Shown: positions 47,553-59,799, counted from the first letter of the stretch. The stretch is DNA of 64,000 nucleotides from Triglochin maritima (GCA_963682175.1 OY821787.1:22112501-22176500); one strand, 5' to 3'. The notes: generated by a model not told the origin, from the sequence alone. Made by a program: numbers and translations.

Positions 47553-48809
47553 TCTCCCACTTGCACAACAACACGTCAACAACACGTCATCTTCTTTTGT
47601 GTCCCTGACACATACGTATATATCCCCGATACATACAATCATAAGATGGCAATGTGTCACCTCTTCATGTGTCCCTGACACATATGTATACATCCCTGAT
47701 ATATACAACTATTTCTCTCTTCCAAGAATGCATCCACAATACGCAAGTCTCTGATCATGTATCCCTGATACAAGATCATATGTGTCCCTGACACATGTAC
47801 TCTTCCGATCATACAGACAAATGGGTCGTGCGACCGGTGATGCACCTGCAATTTAGGAGTCTCAAACTAGAAACCTTACTAGAAGGCCAGAATGACAACA
47901 TCCTCAAAAAAAACAATTAAGCAGTCAAATGCACATCACTGTTCCCCAGGTTTACTCAGAAACTCAAATGATATGAACGGTATCTCGATCCCTCGGAGAG
48001 AATACCTTCTTGTCCTCAAGGTACTTGCTACTGTATCCAATACAGTTGGGCCCAGCAAATACGTTTAGTGCAGTCGAGTCAAACTTTTCCCTTCGCCCCA
48101 GACCACCATTACACTCAGAGTTGACTCCTTTCCCGATGATGCCACTTTAGACCGAATCTCTCATGGTCATAGATAACATCCCAAAGTAGCCACATCAACT
48201 CTTTGCTTCATGGTGTCGTCGAAGGTCACTGAGGGCAACTAAATGACAATCAAGTCATGGACTCACACAGTGAAGGAGCAGGGATCCATCCTTTCACTTC
48301 CAAATGGTCGCTCAGCACATGTTGTATGACAAACATGCTATGGTGGATCATACTGTACACAACAGTATGTCTGTCTCTCAACACCATACAAGTCTTAGTC
48401 CAGTCGCACCCCCTCTGCGCCTGACCCGAGCTTCATCATTGTCGCCTTAACACCATAAAGGTGTCACCTGGCGCCACATGTGATGCTCGTACTTGGCTTC
48501 TATAGGTCACATGAATCGTGGGAACATTCACGTCAATCCTCACCAACATGGAGGATCTCATCTTCATTCCTAATCAAGGCGACTGTCCTATCATGAACTA
48601 TTTTGGATCTAGCATACAAGATCTCTTCATGATCAGTCTCATCTTTGCTCACTATCAAAAGCGCCAAAGGTGAATGCTCGTGTGAGTAAGCATTCTTGAG
48701 CCTATTGACAGAATAATATTTTATGCTAGAACAACTACATCAACCAAACAGATATAGTTGAAAGGAAAAACACAATCACTCATAAAAGGAAGTTAGACAT
48801 GCCAATACA
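47553..48809 (-). other. M 3' non-coding region with GTGTCCCTGACAC repeats
   Basis: The hairpin-forming word GTGTCCCTGACAC occurs at about 47601, 47671 and 47782. A related ATCCCTGATA form is near 47693 and 47761, linked by CATATGTATACATC-like spacers. No conserved reading frame is seen in the remaining kilobase before the RNase H stop. Confidence 0.6.
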
Positions 48810-51800
48810 TCAAAGTCTGCGTAAGCCTAAGGACTTCATATGAGACACAAACGAGTCCTTAGCTATAGCTTTGGTAAGAGGGTCAGCTACCATAAGACTA
48901 GTAGACACATGTCTTAACACAACTTCCTTTCTCGCTATGATGTCCTTCACAAAATGATACCTAACCTGTATATGTTTGGTCTTTCCATGATATTTGGGGT
49001 CTTTCACATAACAAAGGGCAGCCATGCTGTCACAATAGACAACAACAGGCTCATCAGATGTCTCTACAAGCCCAGTGTGTTGTAAGAACCTCCTCAACCA
49101 AACTGCCTCCTGTACTGCTGCAGAGCATGCAACATACTCTGCTTCCATAGTTGACAGGGCTATACAAGTTTGCTTCTTGCTGGACCATGAGATGGCCCCA
49201 TTAGCTAGCAAGAAAGCATAACCAGAGGTAAACTTCCTTTCATTAATGTCTCCAGCCTAATCGGCGTCACTATAGCCAATCAGGCGGAGAACTGATGCTT
49301 GGTAACACAGCATGTAGTTTCTCATTCCTCTGAGGTATCTCATGATTCTCTTGACCGCCTTCCAGTGCTCCATGCTTGGGTTGGATTGGTATCGACTCAC
49401 CATGCCCACAACATAACAAATGTCTGGCCTAGTACACATCATAGCGTACATAAGGCTTCCCACAGCATTGGAGTATGGAACCTTGCTCATTTTGGCCTTC
49501 TCTTCAGGAGTCTCAGGATGCTTATCAAGGCTTAAGTGTAAACCCTTCTCAACAGGAGTGTCGATTGGTTTGCATTTGTCCATGTGATATTTCTTCAAGA
49601 CGTTGTTAATGTAAGTCTCTTGAGACAATCCCAGAAGTCTCTTGGACTTATCTCTAACTATCTTGACACCAAGGACGTAGCTAGCTTCACCCATGTTCTT
49701 CATATCAAATGTGGAGGACAACCATTCTTTAGTGGATTTCAGCAACTCTTTGCTATTGCCAGCCATGAGTATGTCATCAACATACAAGGTCAGAATGACA
49801 AATTTACCATTGGATCTCTTAACGTACACACAGTGATCTTCCTCAAGCATGGAGAACGCATTCTCTGATATAGCTTGATGGAAGCGAATGTTCCACTGTC
49901 TAGACGCTTGGTTTAAGCCATACAAGGACTTGTTGAGCTTGCACACTTTGCGCTCTTGTCCTTTGACTTCAAAACCTTGAGGTTGATCCATATAGATCTC
50001 CTCCTCAAGTTCTCCATTGAGAAAAGCAGTCTTTACATCCATTTGGTAAAGCTCTAAGTCCATCTGAGCTACAATAGCTAGTAGAAGGCGGATGGAGGCA
50101 AACCTAACCACGGGTGAAAAGGTTTCCTCAAAATCCACGCCTTCTCTTTGGGTGTAGCCTTTAGCTACCAGTCTAGCCTTGAATCTATCAATAGATTCAT
50201 CCGCCTTCCTCTTAATTTTGAGGATCCACTTGGCCCCAATGGCCTTTCGGTTCGGCGGTAAGTCGACCAAGTCCCAGACTCGATTAACTTTCATCGACTC
50301 CAACTCTTCCTTTATAGCTTCTAACCACTCTTTAGCATTTGGACCTTCCAAAGCCTCTTTCAAGGTCTCCGATTCTTGCTCATCGATTACTGTCATCCCG
50401 GATGATTCATAATCAATTTCTTCTTGAGCTATCATGAGGGCCTCTTCCTCTAAGCGAAATCGCCTACGAGGAATGAGCCTGCGTTTACTACGACGCAGAT
50501 GGGTATCTGATGGCTCATCCTCCGTGAGAGCTATCGGATCCTCAGCATTGCTGCTCCCACTAGGATCGACTGGTGGAACCTCATGTTCAACTTCCAGATC
50601 CTGATCCCGTGGAGTGGCAATGTCCTCATCTTGTTGTTCAAAGAAGTCCACTGACTCTTTGATAGCTCCAGCAAGGGTTGGAAAATCATTTTCCAAGAAT
50701 GTGGCATCCCTAGACTCCAGTTCCGTCCTTCTTTCATTCTTGTCTACCCCAATAAAAACATAACCTTTGGGGAAATCACTGTATTTTACAAAGATACAAT
50801 TTTTCCCTCTAGGTCCTAGTTTTCCATATCGGTGACTAGTAGAATGAATGTATGCCGCGCATCCCCAAGGTCGCAGCACACTAAAATCAGGCTTCCGTCC
50901 TGTCCATAACTCATATGGAGTTGAGGGAACCGATTTTGTTGGAAATCTATTGAGGATATAGGCAGTAGTCATTAGAGCATCTCCCCAAAACGAAATTGGT
51001 AAGCTCGCATGCGCCATCATGGATCTAACCATGTCTAGCAACGTTCTATTCTTTCTCTCGGCAACACCATTTTGCTGAGGAGTATAAGGCATAGTGAGTT
51101 GTCTAGATATCCCCTTTTCATCACATAACTCCTTGAACATTATGGAGAGATACTCACCACGTATATCCGTTCTAAGAGTTTTTATCTTATTATCCAACTG
51201 ATTCTCAACTAAGCTCAGGAATTTCTTAAAACATTCTAGAGCTTCTGACTTGTGAGAAATAAGATAAATATGACCATATCTCGTGAAGTCATCAATGAAT
51301 GTGATGAAGTAACTTTGTCCATGTCTAGTACGCACATTCAAAGGTCCACAAATATCTGAGTGAATTAGTTCTAAAGGAGAAGTAGCCCTAATGGCTTTTC
51401 CGAACGGCTTTCTAGTTGCCTTTCCAGCTAGACAAGGTTCACAGGTCGGCAATTCAAATTTGGAGCATTCTCCTAATACCCCCTCTTTTGCCAACCTGTT
51501 CATCCGGTCAACACCAATGTGACCTAGTCTAGCATGCCACATAACTGAATCATTATTCATGGAACTTTGGCTCATAAAGGCACTAGCGTTATGATTGAAA
51601 TCATAAATTGCGTCCAACACAATGAAACCGTCAGAAAGAAAAGCATGTCCATAATCAATGTTAGAAAGGTATAAACCCATATAATTGTTCTCAAAAACAA
51701 CTTTAAAACCATGTCTCATCAAGACAACAACAAAAATAATATTTCGCCGTATAGCTGGTGCATACAACACGTCGTGAAGTAATAGGATCCGGCCACTTCG

Positions 51801-52454
51801 CAAAGCCACTTTGCATGTGCCAACTCCAAGAACTTCAATGCTAGTGTTGTTTGCCATGTTTATTCGCCTCCCACTTGGAACACAGTGATATTCCACGAAG
51901 GCAGAACGATCCTTTGTTACGTGGTCCGTGGCACCTGAATCCACAATCCACACAGGAGAATGATCAGTGAGCATCACAGAACTAGTCACGTTACAATTCG
52001 AGGGATTACACACAGTAATTACCTTTTGCTCAGTGCACTCACGAGCAAAATGTCCAGTCTTTCGGCAGTTAAAACAAGTCACATTAGACTTATCTTTCCC
52101 ACCTCTAGATCCTCGAGGTCGTTTCTTTCCAGCTTTGTTTTCTGTTTTGTTTGCATTTGCACCCTTCTTGCCTTTAAAACCCTGAGCTCTATCTCTTTTG
52201 CGCTTAAAACCTGCACTCCTCCGAGGAGCGCCAGCCTCAGCAGCAAACACTTCAGTTAGAGGGGCTTCCGCAAGCATGCGGTCCTCCTCCAGCTCTAGGT
52301 GTTTTGCGGCCTGGTCAAATGTCCTGATGTCATCAGCATGGGTCAGATGGACCTTCATATGCTCCCAACTCTTCGAAGGCAATGATCTGATGAGAGCAGA
52401 CACTTGCTCCTCATCGGTCTTAGCACGACCGGCAGCGCTCAGCTCGCTAATCAT
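48810..52454 (-). pseudogene. M gag C-terminus, protease, integrase, RT and RNase H (polyprotein)
   Basis: A 1065-aa frame runs 52454-49257. It has the zinc knuckle [14 protein letters not shown] (residues 127-140), protease [10 protein letters not shown] (DSG 172-174), integrase [17 protein letters not shown] and [33 protein letters not shown] with D, D and E present, then RT with [10 protein letters not shown] and an intact YVDD at 891-894. A TAG replaces the Trp codon in the SDADWAGD motif at about 49254. RNase H then continues in the same frame (SSKKQTCIALSTMEAEYVAC) to 48810. The upstream gag is joined through a one-base frameshift at about 52450. It is otherwise complete and would supply all enzymes for retrotransposition. 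Confidence 0.9.
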
Positions 52455-52881
52455 ATTTTGACATTGCGGTAATATGCTGCCTCATTGTGTGACCTTGGCG
52501 CATTTTATACCCATCAAACAAAAGCCCAAGCTGACGAGCCCTTGTGACGGAGGTCACTCCGTACTGAAACTTCACAGCTTCCCACAAGGCCTTTGCAGTT
52601 CGAAACTTTTCGAACCGCAGTAACAGATCGTCCCTCATTGAACATAGAAATGTGATTCGAGCAATTCGGTCTTTCTTTTTCCATGCATTATAAACATCCA
52701 AGTTTCTGCGATGTTGCGTAGTATTACCCTCCTCGGGGGGAGACATAAATTGGTTTATGTTTTCTAACATGTCCTGGTCTTCTAAGAGATACTCAATTTT
52801 TCGATGCCACAAATCGTAATTTCTTTCATTGAGTTTATCTCCTCGAGTCAGATCAGCGACAATGCTTTTGGAAGCAGCCAT
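52447..52881 (-). pseudogene. M gag N-terminal part
   Basis: The Met at MAASKSIVADLTRGDKLN (52881) is taken as start; the frame is open nine codons further up. It has NYDLWHRKIEYLLEDQDML and FEKFRTAKALWEAVKFQYG, the copia gag (UBN2/DUF4219-like) region. It ends ITAMSKYD because of an extra base in the A/T run near 52458; one base less joins it to the 1065-aa frame. Confidence 0.85.
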
Positions 52882-54752
52882 AAAGAATCTAGGACAATCA
52901 AAATACATAGCGATACATGAGTTCTAGCATAAAATATAACGAGCTACAATAGTCATATAAAATAAACTGACTTAATAGCTATAGCATTCAGACCAAAAGA
53001 AAACATGTAACATTCGATCAAATCCTCATGCAATAGTTAAAAAAGGCCATTTTACTAATCTAGATATTGAGCTCCATCATGATTTAATGACCCAAAAAAA
53101 CGTTGTAAATCATGGTAAATCAGCAAATAAGAAAGATATTTGCCCCCGGTTGCAAGGTTGTTCACACAAAACACTTCTACCTTGCAACTCCCATTAGGCA
53201 TGCGAGTTCCCAAAAAAACAGTTTTCAAAAGAAAAAAACCCAATCAACATCACACAGATATGATTACTACATTACTTCCATATCAAGCTAATGATCCACA
53301 TTAGGGATTTAGCCTCGTCGACGGGAACTTGCATGAGTCTTATTGCAATAATATCGCAATAATAAAAAATAAAGGAGCCCCTCGTCTCCTTAGGGCAATA
53401 AACAGTCCACAGTCCATAATTATTACAGTCCATAAATATTACAGTCCATTGCGATAACTATTGCGCTCATCTCTCAATAAGGCAGTAAATAAAATCAGCA
53501 ATCATTCATTCCACATAGCCACAATCTTTCCATACGTTAGCACAATCTGACGTATGAAAAAAAATACCATAAAGTGTGCACCTCATTCAAACAATAAGGA
53601 AGTAATGCATAAGGAAACAATGCATGAATGGGGCACGAAAATAGGCAAAAAAATGTGTTAGGTAATGACAACCAATCTCCACAATAATCATTCTCAAAAC
53701 AGAATTTTTTTTCTTCTTTCCATAATCAATATAATCATGATAGCACAAAATTATCCTACTTTGATTAGGAATGAAAAATCCGAAATTATATGGTGGAGAG
53801 CAACGAATATTTTTGCATCAAAGGAAAGCATCCAAACATATTTTTAAGGCAATAAAATTCCAGCCCATAATATCTTTCCAAAAATTTCAGAATTACCCAA
53901 TCTTTCCATAATCAAGATAAGAATGCAATCAACAATAATTATGCTACTTGTAATGGAAAGAAAAATTCGAAATTCTTTGGTGGATGGCATCACATATATG
54001 CACATTTGATGAAAAGGAAATATTTCAAATGAAATGCATGCAATCATTCCAAAAGAAATCCGAAAATCCTTAATGAGATTAACATATATGTGCATTCAAT
54101 CATAAAGGAAATATTTCAAATGAAATGAATGCTCTCATTCCAAAAATCCAAAATATACAATATGGTAACTCAATATTCATGTATGTGCATGATTTTGCAA
54201 TCAACATCTAATCCTAGATGCATGCACATGAGATTAAAAATTACATATACATGAATAAGGCAACAAGCATCTAACCTTAGATGTATGTACAAGAGTTTTA
54301 GAAAAATGCACAATCAAATCATACCATCCGAAATATATGATCACGTTATATGATACATGCCATAATTAACTCTTGTAAAATTATCATCATATTTCAAACA
54401 ACATATATGCGCATATTATCAAGAACAAAACATGCTCAAGCCGCAAGCTTCTTGGATGAAAAAAATGCGCAACAAACATAGATTAATATGTAACCCTAGG
54501 TACATGCATAAAGTGAAATCTAAGCTATGCTCAAGAATGAAATAATGATGAAACTTGTAATACAATTCTCATGTAATGAAATGAATCAAGAAAAAAATAT
54601 GCGCAAGTGTGAGAAAAATGCCATCAAACCCTAGGCGCATGATGAAGAGAAAAAAAACTACACATGTATGCGATTTCTCTCAACAACTACCGAAATTATT
54701 TCAACATATATGAAATAAGAAAGTGCTCAAAAAATTCGGAGGTGACCAAGAT
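52882..54752 (-). other. Long M leader with diverged tandem repeats
   Basis: About 1.87 kb of AT-rich sequence lies between primer site and gag. A 16-bp word ACAGTCCATAATTATT repeats three times at 53408-53452. Pairs of longer repeats with AAGGAAATATTTCAAATGAA lie at about 54016 and 54106. The small open frames carry no motifs. Confidence 0.6.
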
Positions 54753-54765
54753 GGCTCTGGTACCA
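54753..54765 (-). other. M primer-binding site
   Basis: The minus strand reads TGGTACCAGAGCC one base from the LTR, a near-match to the tRNA-iMet complement. The same variant is used by C1. Confidence 0.85.
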
Positions 54766-54766
54766 A

Positions 54767-55157
54767 TGTTAGCAATCTACGATTGAATCTACAGGTTCAG
54801 AATTACCTTTGGTGGAGAGAACCTGTGGCAGCGGAATGGATCGACGATCACCTCACGGAATCCTCTGGAGCACCGGTCGGTCTTCTACTCTCTTGGAGAA
54901 GAAGCACGAGTCCACAACCCAAGAGTCTACTGATTGGCTTGGTGGATGTGGAGGGACGAATGGGAGAGAGAGGGAGAGGGCGGCTAGGGTTAGGGTGGAG
55001 GCTAGGGTTTGCACACAAGAAAATTAGTCCATCCAATGGGAGGCTCCCCTCCTTATATAGATGACCCCACCCTAAACCCTAATGCGCAGCCAATGAGAGT
55101 GCGCCACATGTCAGTGCTTTGGGCAAACATCATCTTAATCCTTAGATTAATCCAATA
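54767..55157 (-). repeat. M 5' LTR
   Basis: This 391-bp LTR is about 98.7% identical to the 3' LTR by direct reading, with a minus-strand TATATAAG at 55052-55059. Confidence 0.9.
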
Positions 55158-55162
55158 TTTTT

Positions 55163-56029
55163 GACGCACCCATTAACGCACTATTGCTTGACTAGTATGT
55201 TCCACTAAATGGGTTTTGATTATTAGAAAAAATATTAATCAAATATTTTTCAAAAAAAGATATTAACTACTATTTACAACAAAACTAAATAAAAGAAACA
55301 TATTGTGTATTGACTAACTTAGATGCCTACAATTTTTAGATCAAAACTTTTTTAAAAAGATGAATAAATTAGTAATATTTTATTTTATTTATATTTTAAT
55401 ATAAATTGTTAAGTTACCCTTATTCTAACAACAAAAAATCGACTGCATAGTAATTTATTTTACATAAATAATTAATTATTATTGAAATAAAAAAATCACA
55501 ATGGAGGTACTAAGACATGGTTCATGGATGTCAATTTTTGTCAATCACAAACTTAATGAATTATTTAAATTTGATTTTTTTTGACTCAATCTAGTTTTGC
55601 AAAATTTCTCAAAAGGGTAAAAACCCATTAATAAAATCGATTAAAAAGAAATAAAAGCTCACTCATAAAAAATAATACAAAATCCAACAACCTCACGCCA
55701 CTTTAAAAAAGAATTGTTTCAAATTATATTAATAATAATTAGAAAATAAGAAACTAAAAACATCACAATTTTTCAAAGGAAGGAAATCTTACTTTTTTTT
55801 TAGATCATTCAAGTCAATCGAAACTCACTGAACCAATTATAGTAAATCCACTTGTATAAATCCCTACAGTAATTGACCCATTTAACCCATTGCATTCATA
55901 GTTGAACCACTTAATCCATTACTACCACTGCTAGCTAACCACTATTGATTTGTTGAAAACCAAAAAATAGACCATAGTTACAAAATTTTATTCTTTCCTT
56001 TCGAAAGCAACAAGGTACGTGTAAATATA
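55163..56029. other. Very AT-rich spacer
   Basis: No gene, terminal repeat or RNA seen. It is poly-A/T rich throughout. Confidence 0.5.
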
Positions 56030-56603
56030 TTTAATGCTAGGTTAGGGAACCATTCATGCAAGTTAATTAAGGACTTAAGTGAAATACATGGACAACCTTA
56101 ATTTCCTGAAATGTATGTTGTGTCAAGTTCTTTAAGGTTCTTATTTATATTTTTTTCTCTTTTCTTTTTAGAGAACAAGGAATTAAAAATTGTTTGTCTT
56201 TAATTCTCCTAGGGTCCGGTTCCGTGCATCATTGCATATGGGGAGTTACATTATCAAGTACACCTTCCCCTAAATCTCCACCTAGAACAATCCCTATCCA
56301 CCATGTAACAGGAGTTCGGTCAGTGCATCCGAGATCAGATGACTCAAAAGCACTAGGTATTTAGTCCCCCTCGAACCTGCTTTCCCGAGTGATAGGAGCC
56401 GTACGAGAAGAGAGAACACCATACTATGTTATTTCGTATCCTTCATATGAACCAAATCCACTACACTTAATATTTCATAACAAGAGTTTAAGGGTATCTG
56501 ACTTCAACAAACTTCTTTATATTGACATACACAAATTCCTTCAAAAGAAGGAGACTCACTAGGTTCAGGGTGAACATTTTATTTGTTTGAGTATTGAAAT
56601 ACT

Positions 56604-58320
56604 TGAAAGGAATGTGTGTTCTAAAAGTATTCTTGTATATGTCTTTTATTATGAATTGAATGTATAAACATTTTGTTCCTTGATTAATGTATTCATCTTT
56701 CGGAAGTGTCAAGGAAGATGCTCTTGGTTCTTAACCGTGCTTTTGTTTGTGTTATTAATGTTTTCATTGTCTCTTTGAATCCTAAGATACGAGACTTATG
56801 TCTTTTCGCATGAGAAGTATATAATTTGATTATTATCAAAAGTTGCCATCATGTATAGTGATAAACATATTAATTGGTTATATGCAACTTGTGCGGGAAA
56901 ATGACATATGTCAAAAGATTAGCATTGACCCACTTGACTTGAGTGATGATATTATTTGGCCCCTTGATAAGGAAATTATAATGTGCACAATGTTACATAT
57001 GTATGTTTACATATTTATAAATAGCTTAAGCGATCGACAAGAATATATAAACAAAGATGATACATTCCTACTTTGTATAATACTCTTAATATCATGAGGC
57101 AAGGGATAGACACCAGTGATATTATTTCATATCACTAACTGGATCATGTTTAATTCAAGTGAATGAACCATCTTTGTTATTTGGGTAACTATAATGTGTA
57201 GCTAGATACCGCTTATAGTTTATCATATGAAGTGTTTTATATCATTGTAAATATAACTTAGATCCTCCTATAGATCACACCACAAAACTGGAAAAACAAG
57301 AAATATATAATTTTGTGTTTTATGTAATTTATTAAATTTCATATAATACGGAATGAAATACATATGGTAAAATAAAAAAATAATATGTCGTGATAATGAC
57401 AGTTAGAATAACAAATAAATTCATACGAGATGTATATAATATGGGGTATAATGTTTTTACATTATATATGATAATGTATTACATAATATAATGTGATCCG
57501 TAACATTATAACTTATGAATTTACTAAAACCCCAAAGGTAAAATTTTGTCGGATATTGATCCAAATTTTGATAAAAGCAAAAACAGAGAAAAACAGTCGA
57601 ACGTTTTTCGGAAACCGGTCAACTCAATTTAACAGTAAGGGAATGGTCGACTGACTTGAAACGTAGTTCGATCAAAATTATCAAGGACTTTTTGGAGTAA
57701 CTAAACGGTCGACCGAATGTGAATTTTGGTTGACCGTTTGCCCACAGTTTTGTTTGCATTAATAAAAGATTTTTTTGATCATGGGTTGGATTTAATCCAA
57801 CTTGGTCAAAGGAGGTTATGGGATGATGATGTGTCAAAATAAGATTAGTTTAGAGGAGAGATAATCAAGGTATCATGTGTAAGTGGTTTGCACATGATGT
57901 GGGTTTTAGTATTCCCTATAAATAGGTCCCTCTCACCCATCCGAAAATTCTCTAGTTTAATAGAAGTGTTGGAGATTAAATTCTTTAGATTATTAAAGGG
58001 GTTATTAGCTAGATTCTAACATTGCCTTAGAGATTGATTGACTAGGTTCAATCTCTCTAATCTTGTTTAGAGTTTGGTGAACATTTGGAGGAAATTCCAA
58101 GGCGATTCGAGCGCAACCTGACTTCCGACGATTAAAAAGAGTTTGACAACTCTTTTAGGTATGATCAACTTGTGTATTTCTATACTAATTAGTATATAAT
58201 ATATATTGAAATACAATTAGGAAGTTTTGTACATAAAATTGTTGAAAAATATGAAAATGATCTTGTTTGTGTATATAAAATTTTCAAATTATACACATAA
58301 GAATGGAACGAAATCCAACA
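56604..58320 (+). mobile_element. Solo LTR of the K family
   Basis: This 1717-bp insertion starts TGAAAGGAATG and ends GAAATCCAACA, with the perfect duplication ATACT (56599-56603 and 58321-58325). It carries two TATA words, near 57012 and at 57917-57924, and palindrome-type words between 57596 and 57742 (CGGTCGACCG at about 57708). An internal TGTCGGAT at 57547 mirrors the ATCCAACA end, so a shorter LTR of 774 bp may be embedded. It is the unrearranged reference for element K. Confidence 0.8.
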
Positions 58321-58698
58321 ATACTATGATTACTCTCCCCCAAAAGAAAATGGGTGCATCCTTAGGGCTAGAGATAGGACGTAAAATCGGTGTACTAGAT
58401 ATCCTATTGCATCATATTCAAGTCGATTCTGGGAGTTTCCTTTTTACTTGGACTCTCAATGGTTTTGTAAATGCTAAATACACGCAAAACCCACAAAATA
58501 TTTTCTTTCGCAAACACATGATGATTTTGAATGAAAAGGACAAATTAAAGCACTAGGAAAGCAAAAGAAGGCAAGTCACCCATGTATCATGGTATAACAA
58601 GATATATCAATGTAAATTGTAGCACACTATAATGACCATAACAATACAAACAAAAATAAAACAAAGAATAAGACTCAACTATGTACACACGTAAAACA

Positions 58699-58719
58699 CC
58701 CCCCCCCCCCCCCCCCCCC
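58699..58719. repeat. 21-base C homopolymer
   Basis: This unbroken C run follows GTAAAACA in the C-rich tract of fragment N. Its length may be inexact in any assembly. Confidence 0.85.
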
Positions 58720-58776
58720 GCGTACTTTATGCATTGCCCTCAATGAATGTGACTATGACATTATAGGAATTTATGC

Positions 58777-59238
58777 ATGAACAAGAAAAGATCTCACCAA
58801 CGTGAAGCACAAAAGGAAGTTCATGGTTATGTTGATGGACATAAACCCGAATTCCCTAAAACTTGTGAGATACTTAAGAAGGAAATACAAATATGTTATC
58901 AAATGGAGCCCAAATACTCAAGATGTGGGACTTACGACAACCAATGTTTTTTTGAATATAACTATATACAAAAAGAGACTCCCATCGTCCTTTGTCAAAG
59001 AACAACGATTGGGAACTCCATAGAGGATCAATGTACCTGGAATGGGAACCTGATAATACGCGGGCCAAAATTAGCTTGTGAGGGTCCCCCTAACGAAGTG
59101 CATCATATATTTAGAGATGTTTATGAATTAGACGCAAAGGCTTCTGATTCAAATGATCAAATTGAAAGTGCTCGAACCACTCAAGAGTTTGACAACAATT
59201 GCGTAAAGAAAGAAGAATATCCCCCATCGCAGTATTAA
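58777..59238 (+). CDS. Unrecognised cysteine-containing ORF (153 aa)
   Basis: The frame has nine Cys, several in spaced pairs (CEILKKEIQIC, CGTYDNQC, CQRTTIGNSIEDQC). There is no signal peptide, membrane segment or known motif. It lies next to gypsy fragment N but on the opposite strand. It may be a chance frame. Confidence 0.2.
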   Translation: MNKKRSHQREAQKEVHGYVDGHKPEFPKTCEILKKEIQICYQMEPKYSRCGTYDNQCFFEYNYIQKETPIVLCQRTTIGNSIEDQCTWNGNLIIRGPKLACEGPPNEVHHIFRDVYELDAKASDSNDQIESARTTQEFDNNCVKKEEYPPSQY

Positions 59239-59288
59239 AATCATGATCATCAATCAAAACTCTCCAACCAACAAGCTAGTGTGTCAAA

Positions 59289-59627
59289 ATGAGGTCAAAA
59301 ACCTCGTTAGGCTTGCCCGACACACCAGGTGGACAGAAAATTGGCCTTTCACCCCAGAAATCCTTTATGGACCACCCAATACCCTCATCAGGTCTTACGA
59401 AAATAAGGGTATTAGGGAGCTACTGCTCCAACAAAGGTGGATTCTTAAGAGGCACGCCATTAAGATCATGTGGCTTAAGGTTCAATGGACCAAAAGATAA
59501 GGCACAATCCTGTGCCAACTCAAAATCAAGATGTTCCATGTTATTTTCAATTAGGATTGAATTCTCACCAAGTGATCGTGAATTGAAATCCCAATTCCCT
59601 CAGACTAACTGGGAGTTTGACTTTTAA
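59289..59627 (+). CDS. Unrecognised ORF (112 aa)
   Basis: This basic frame contains no motif I recognise. An overlapping frame at 59243-59500 is equally open, which argues against real coding. Confidence 0.15.
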   Translation: MRSKTSLGLPDTPGGQKIGLSPQKSFMDHPIPSSGLTKIRVLGSYCSNKGGFLRGTPLRSCGLRFNGPKDKAQSCANSKSRCSMLFSIRIEFSPSDRELKSQFPQTNWEFDF

Positions 59628-59799
59628 AGATTATGCTTTTAAATTATTGATGTGGGCTGGTTCAAAATCAGATAATGAATCCTCATGTTTACACAAAAGG
59701 CACTCTCCTCACGTTCACTTAATTGTTGTCCGAACTGAGACTACTGCAGGGTGGGGTTATTACGTTGGATTTTTGCGACATATGACGTTGGGTTGACTG

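Larger units (their letters stand above)
47164..55157 (-). mobile_element. Young, nearly intact Ty1/copia element M
   Basis: This 7994-bp element has 389- and 391-bp LTRs that differ at five bases and one 2-bp indel. It carries a tRNA-iMet primer site and a PPT, with gag-pol broken only by one frameshift and one stop. The plus-strand ends are TGTTAG and CCAATA, so on the element strand the LTR runs TATTGG..CTAACA, with a non-canonical TA start. The flanks are TTTTT on both sides, consistent with a duplication but of low complexity. Sequence order and [19 protein letters not shown] suggest the Tork-type branch. Confidence 0.9.
56030..58720 (-). mobile_element. Fragment N of an Athila-like element, interrupted
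   Basis: 56030-56603 and 58321-58620 align end to end with 63110-63690 and 63690-64000 of element P. N is thus the 3' non-coding region of a related element, cut by the solo LTR 56604-58320. Its own LTR is missing on the left. The right part ends in a C run followed by CATTGCCCTCAATG. A similar word lies after the C-rich tract of element A near 24600. Confidence 0.7.

Noticed and set aside
47159..55162. TTTTT as firm proof of the M target duplication
   Set aside because: Homopolymer flanks are common in AT-rich DNA. M is defined by its LTRs, PBS and PPT.
59243..59627. Two overlapping open frames as a host gene
   Set aside because: Both frames are equally open and neither has a known motif. 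They are retained only as a low-confidence entry.
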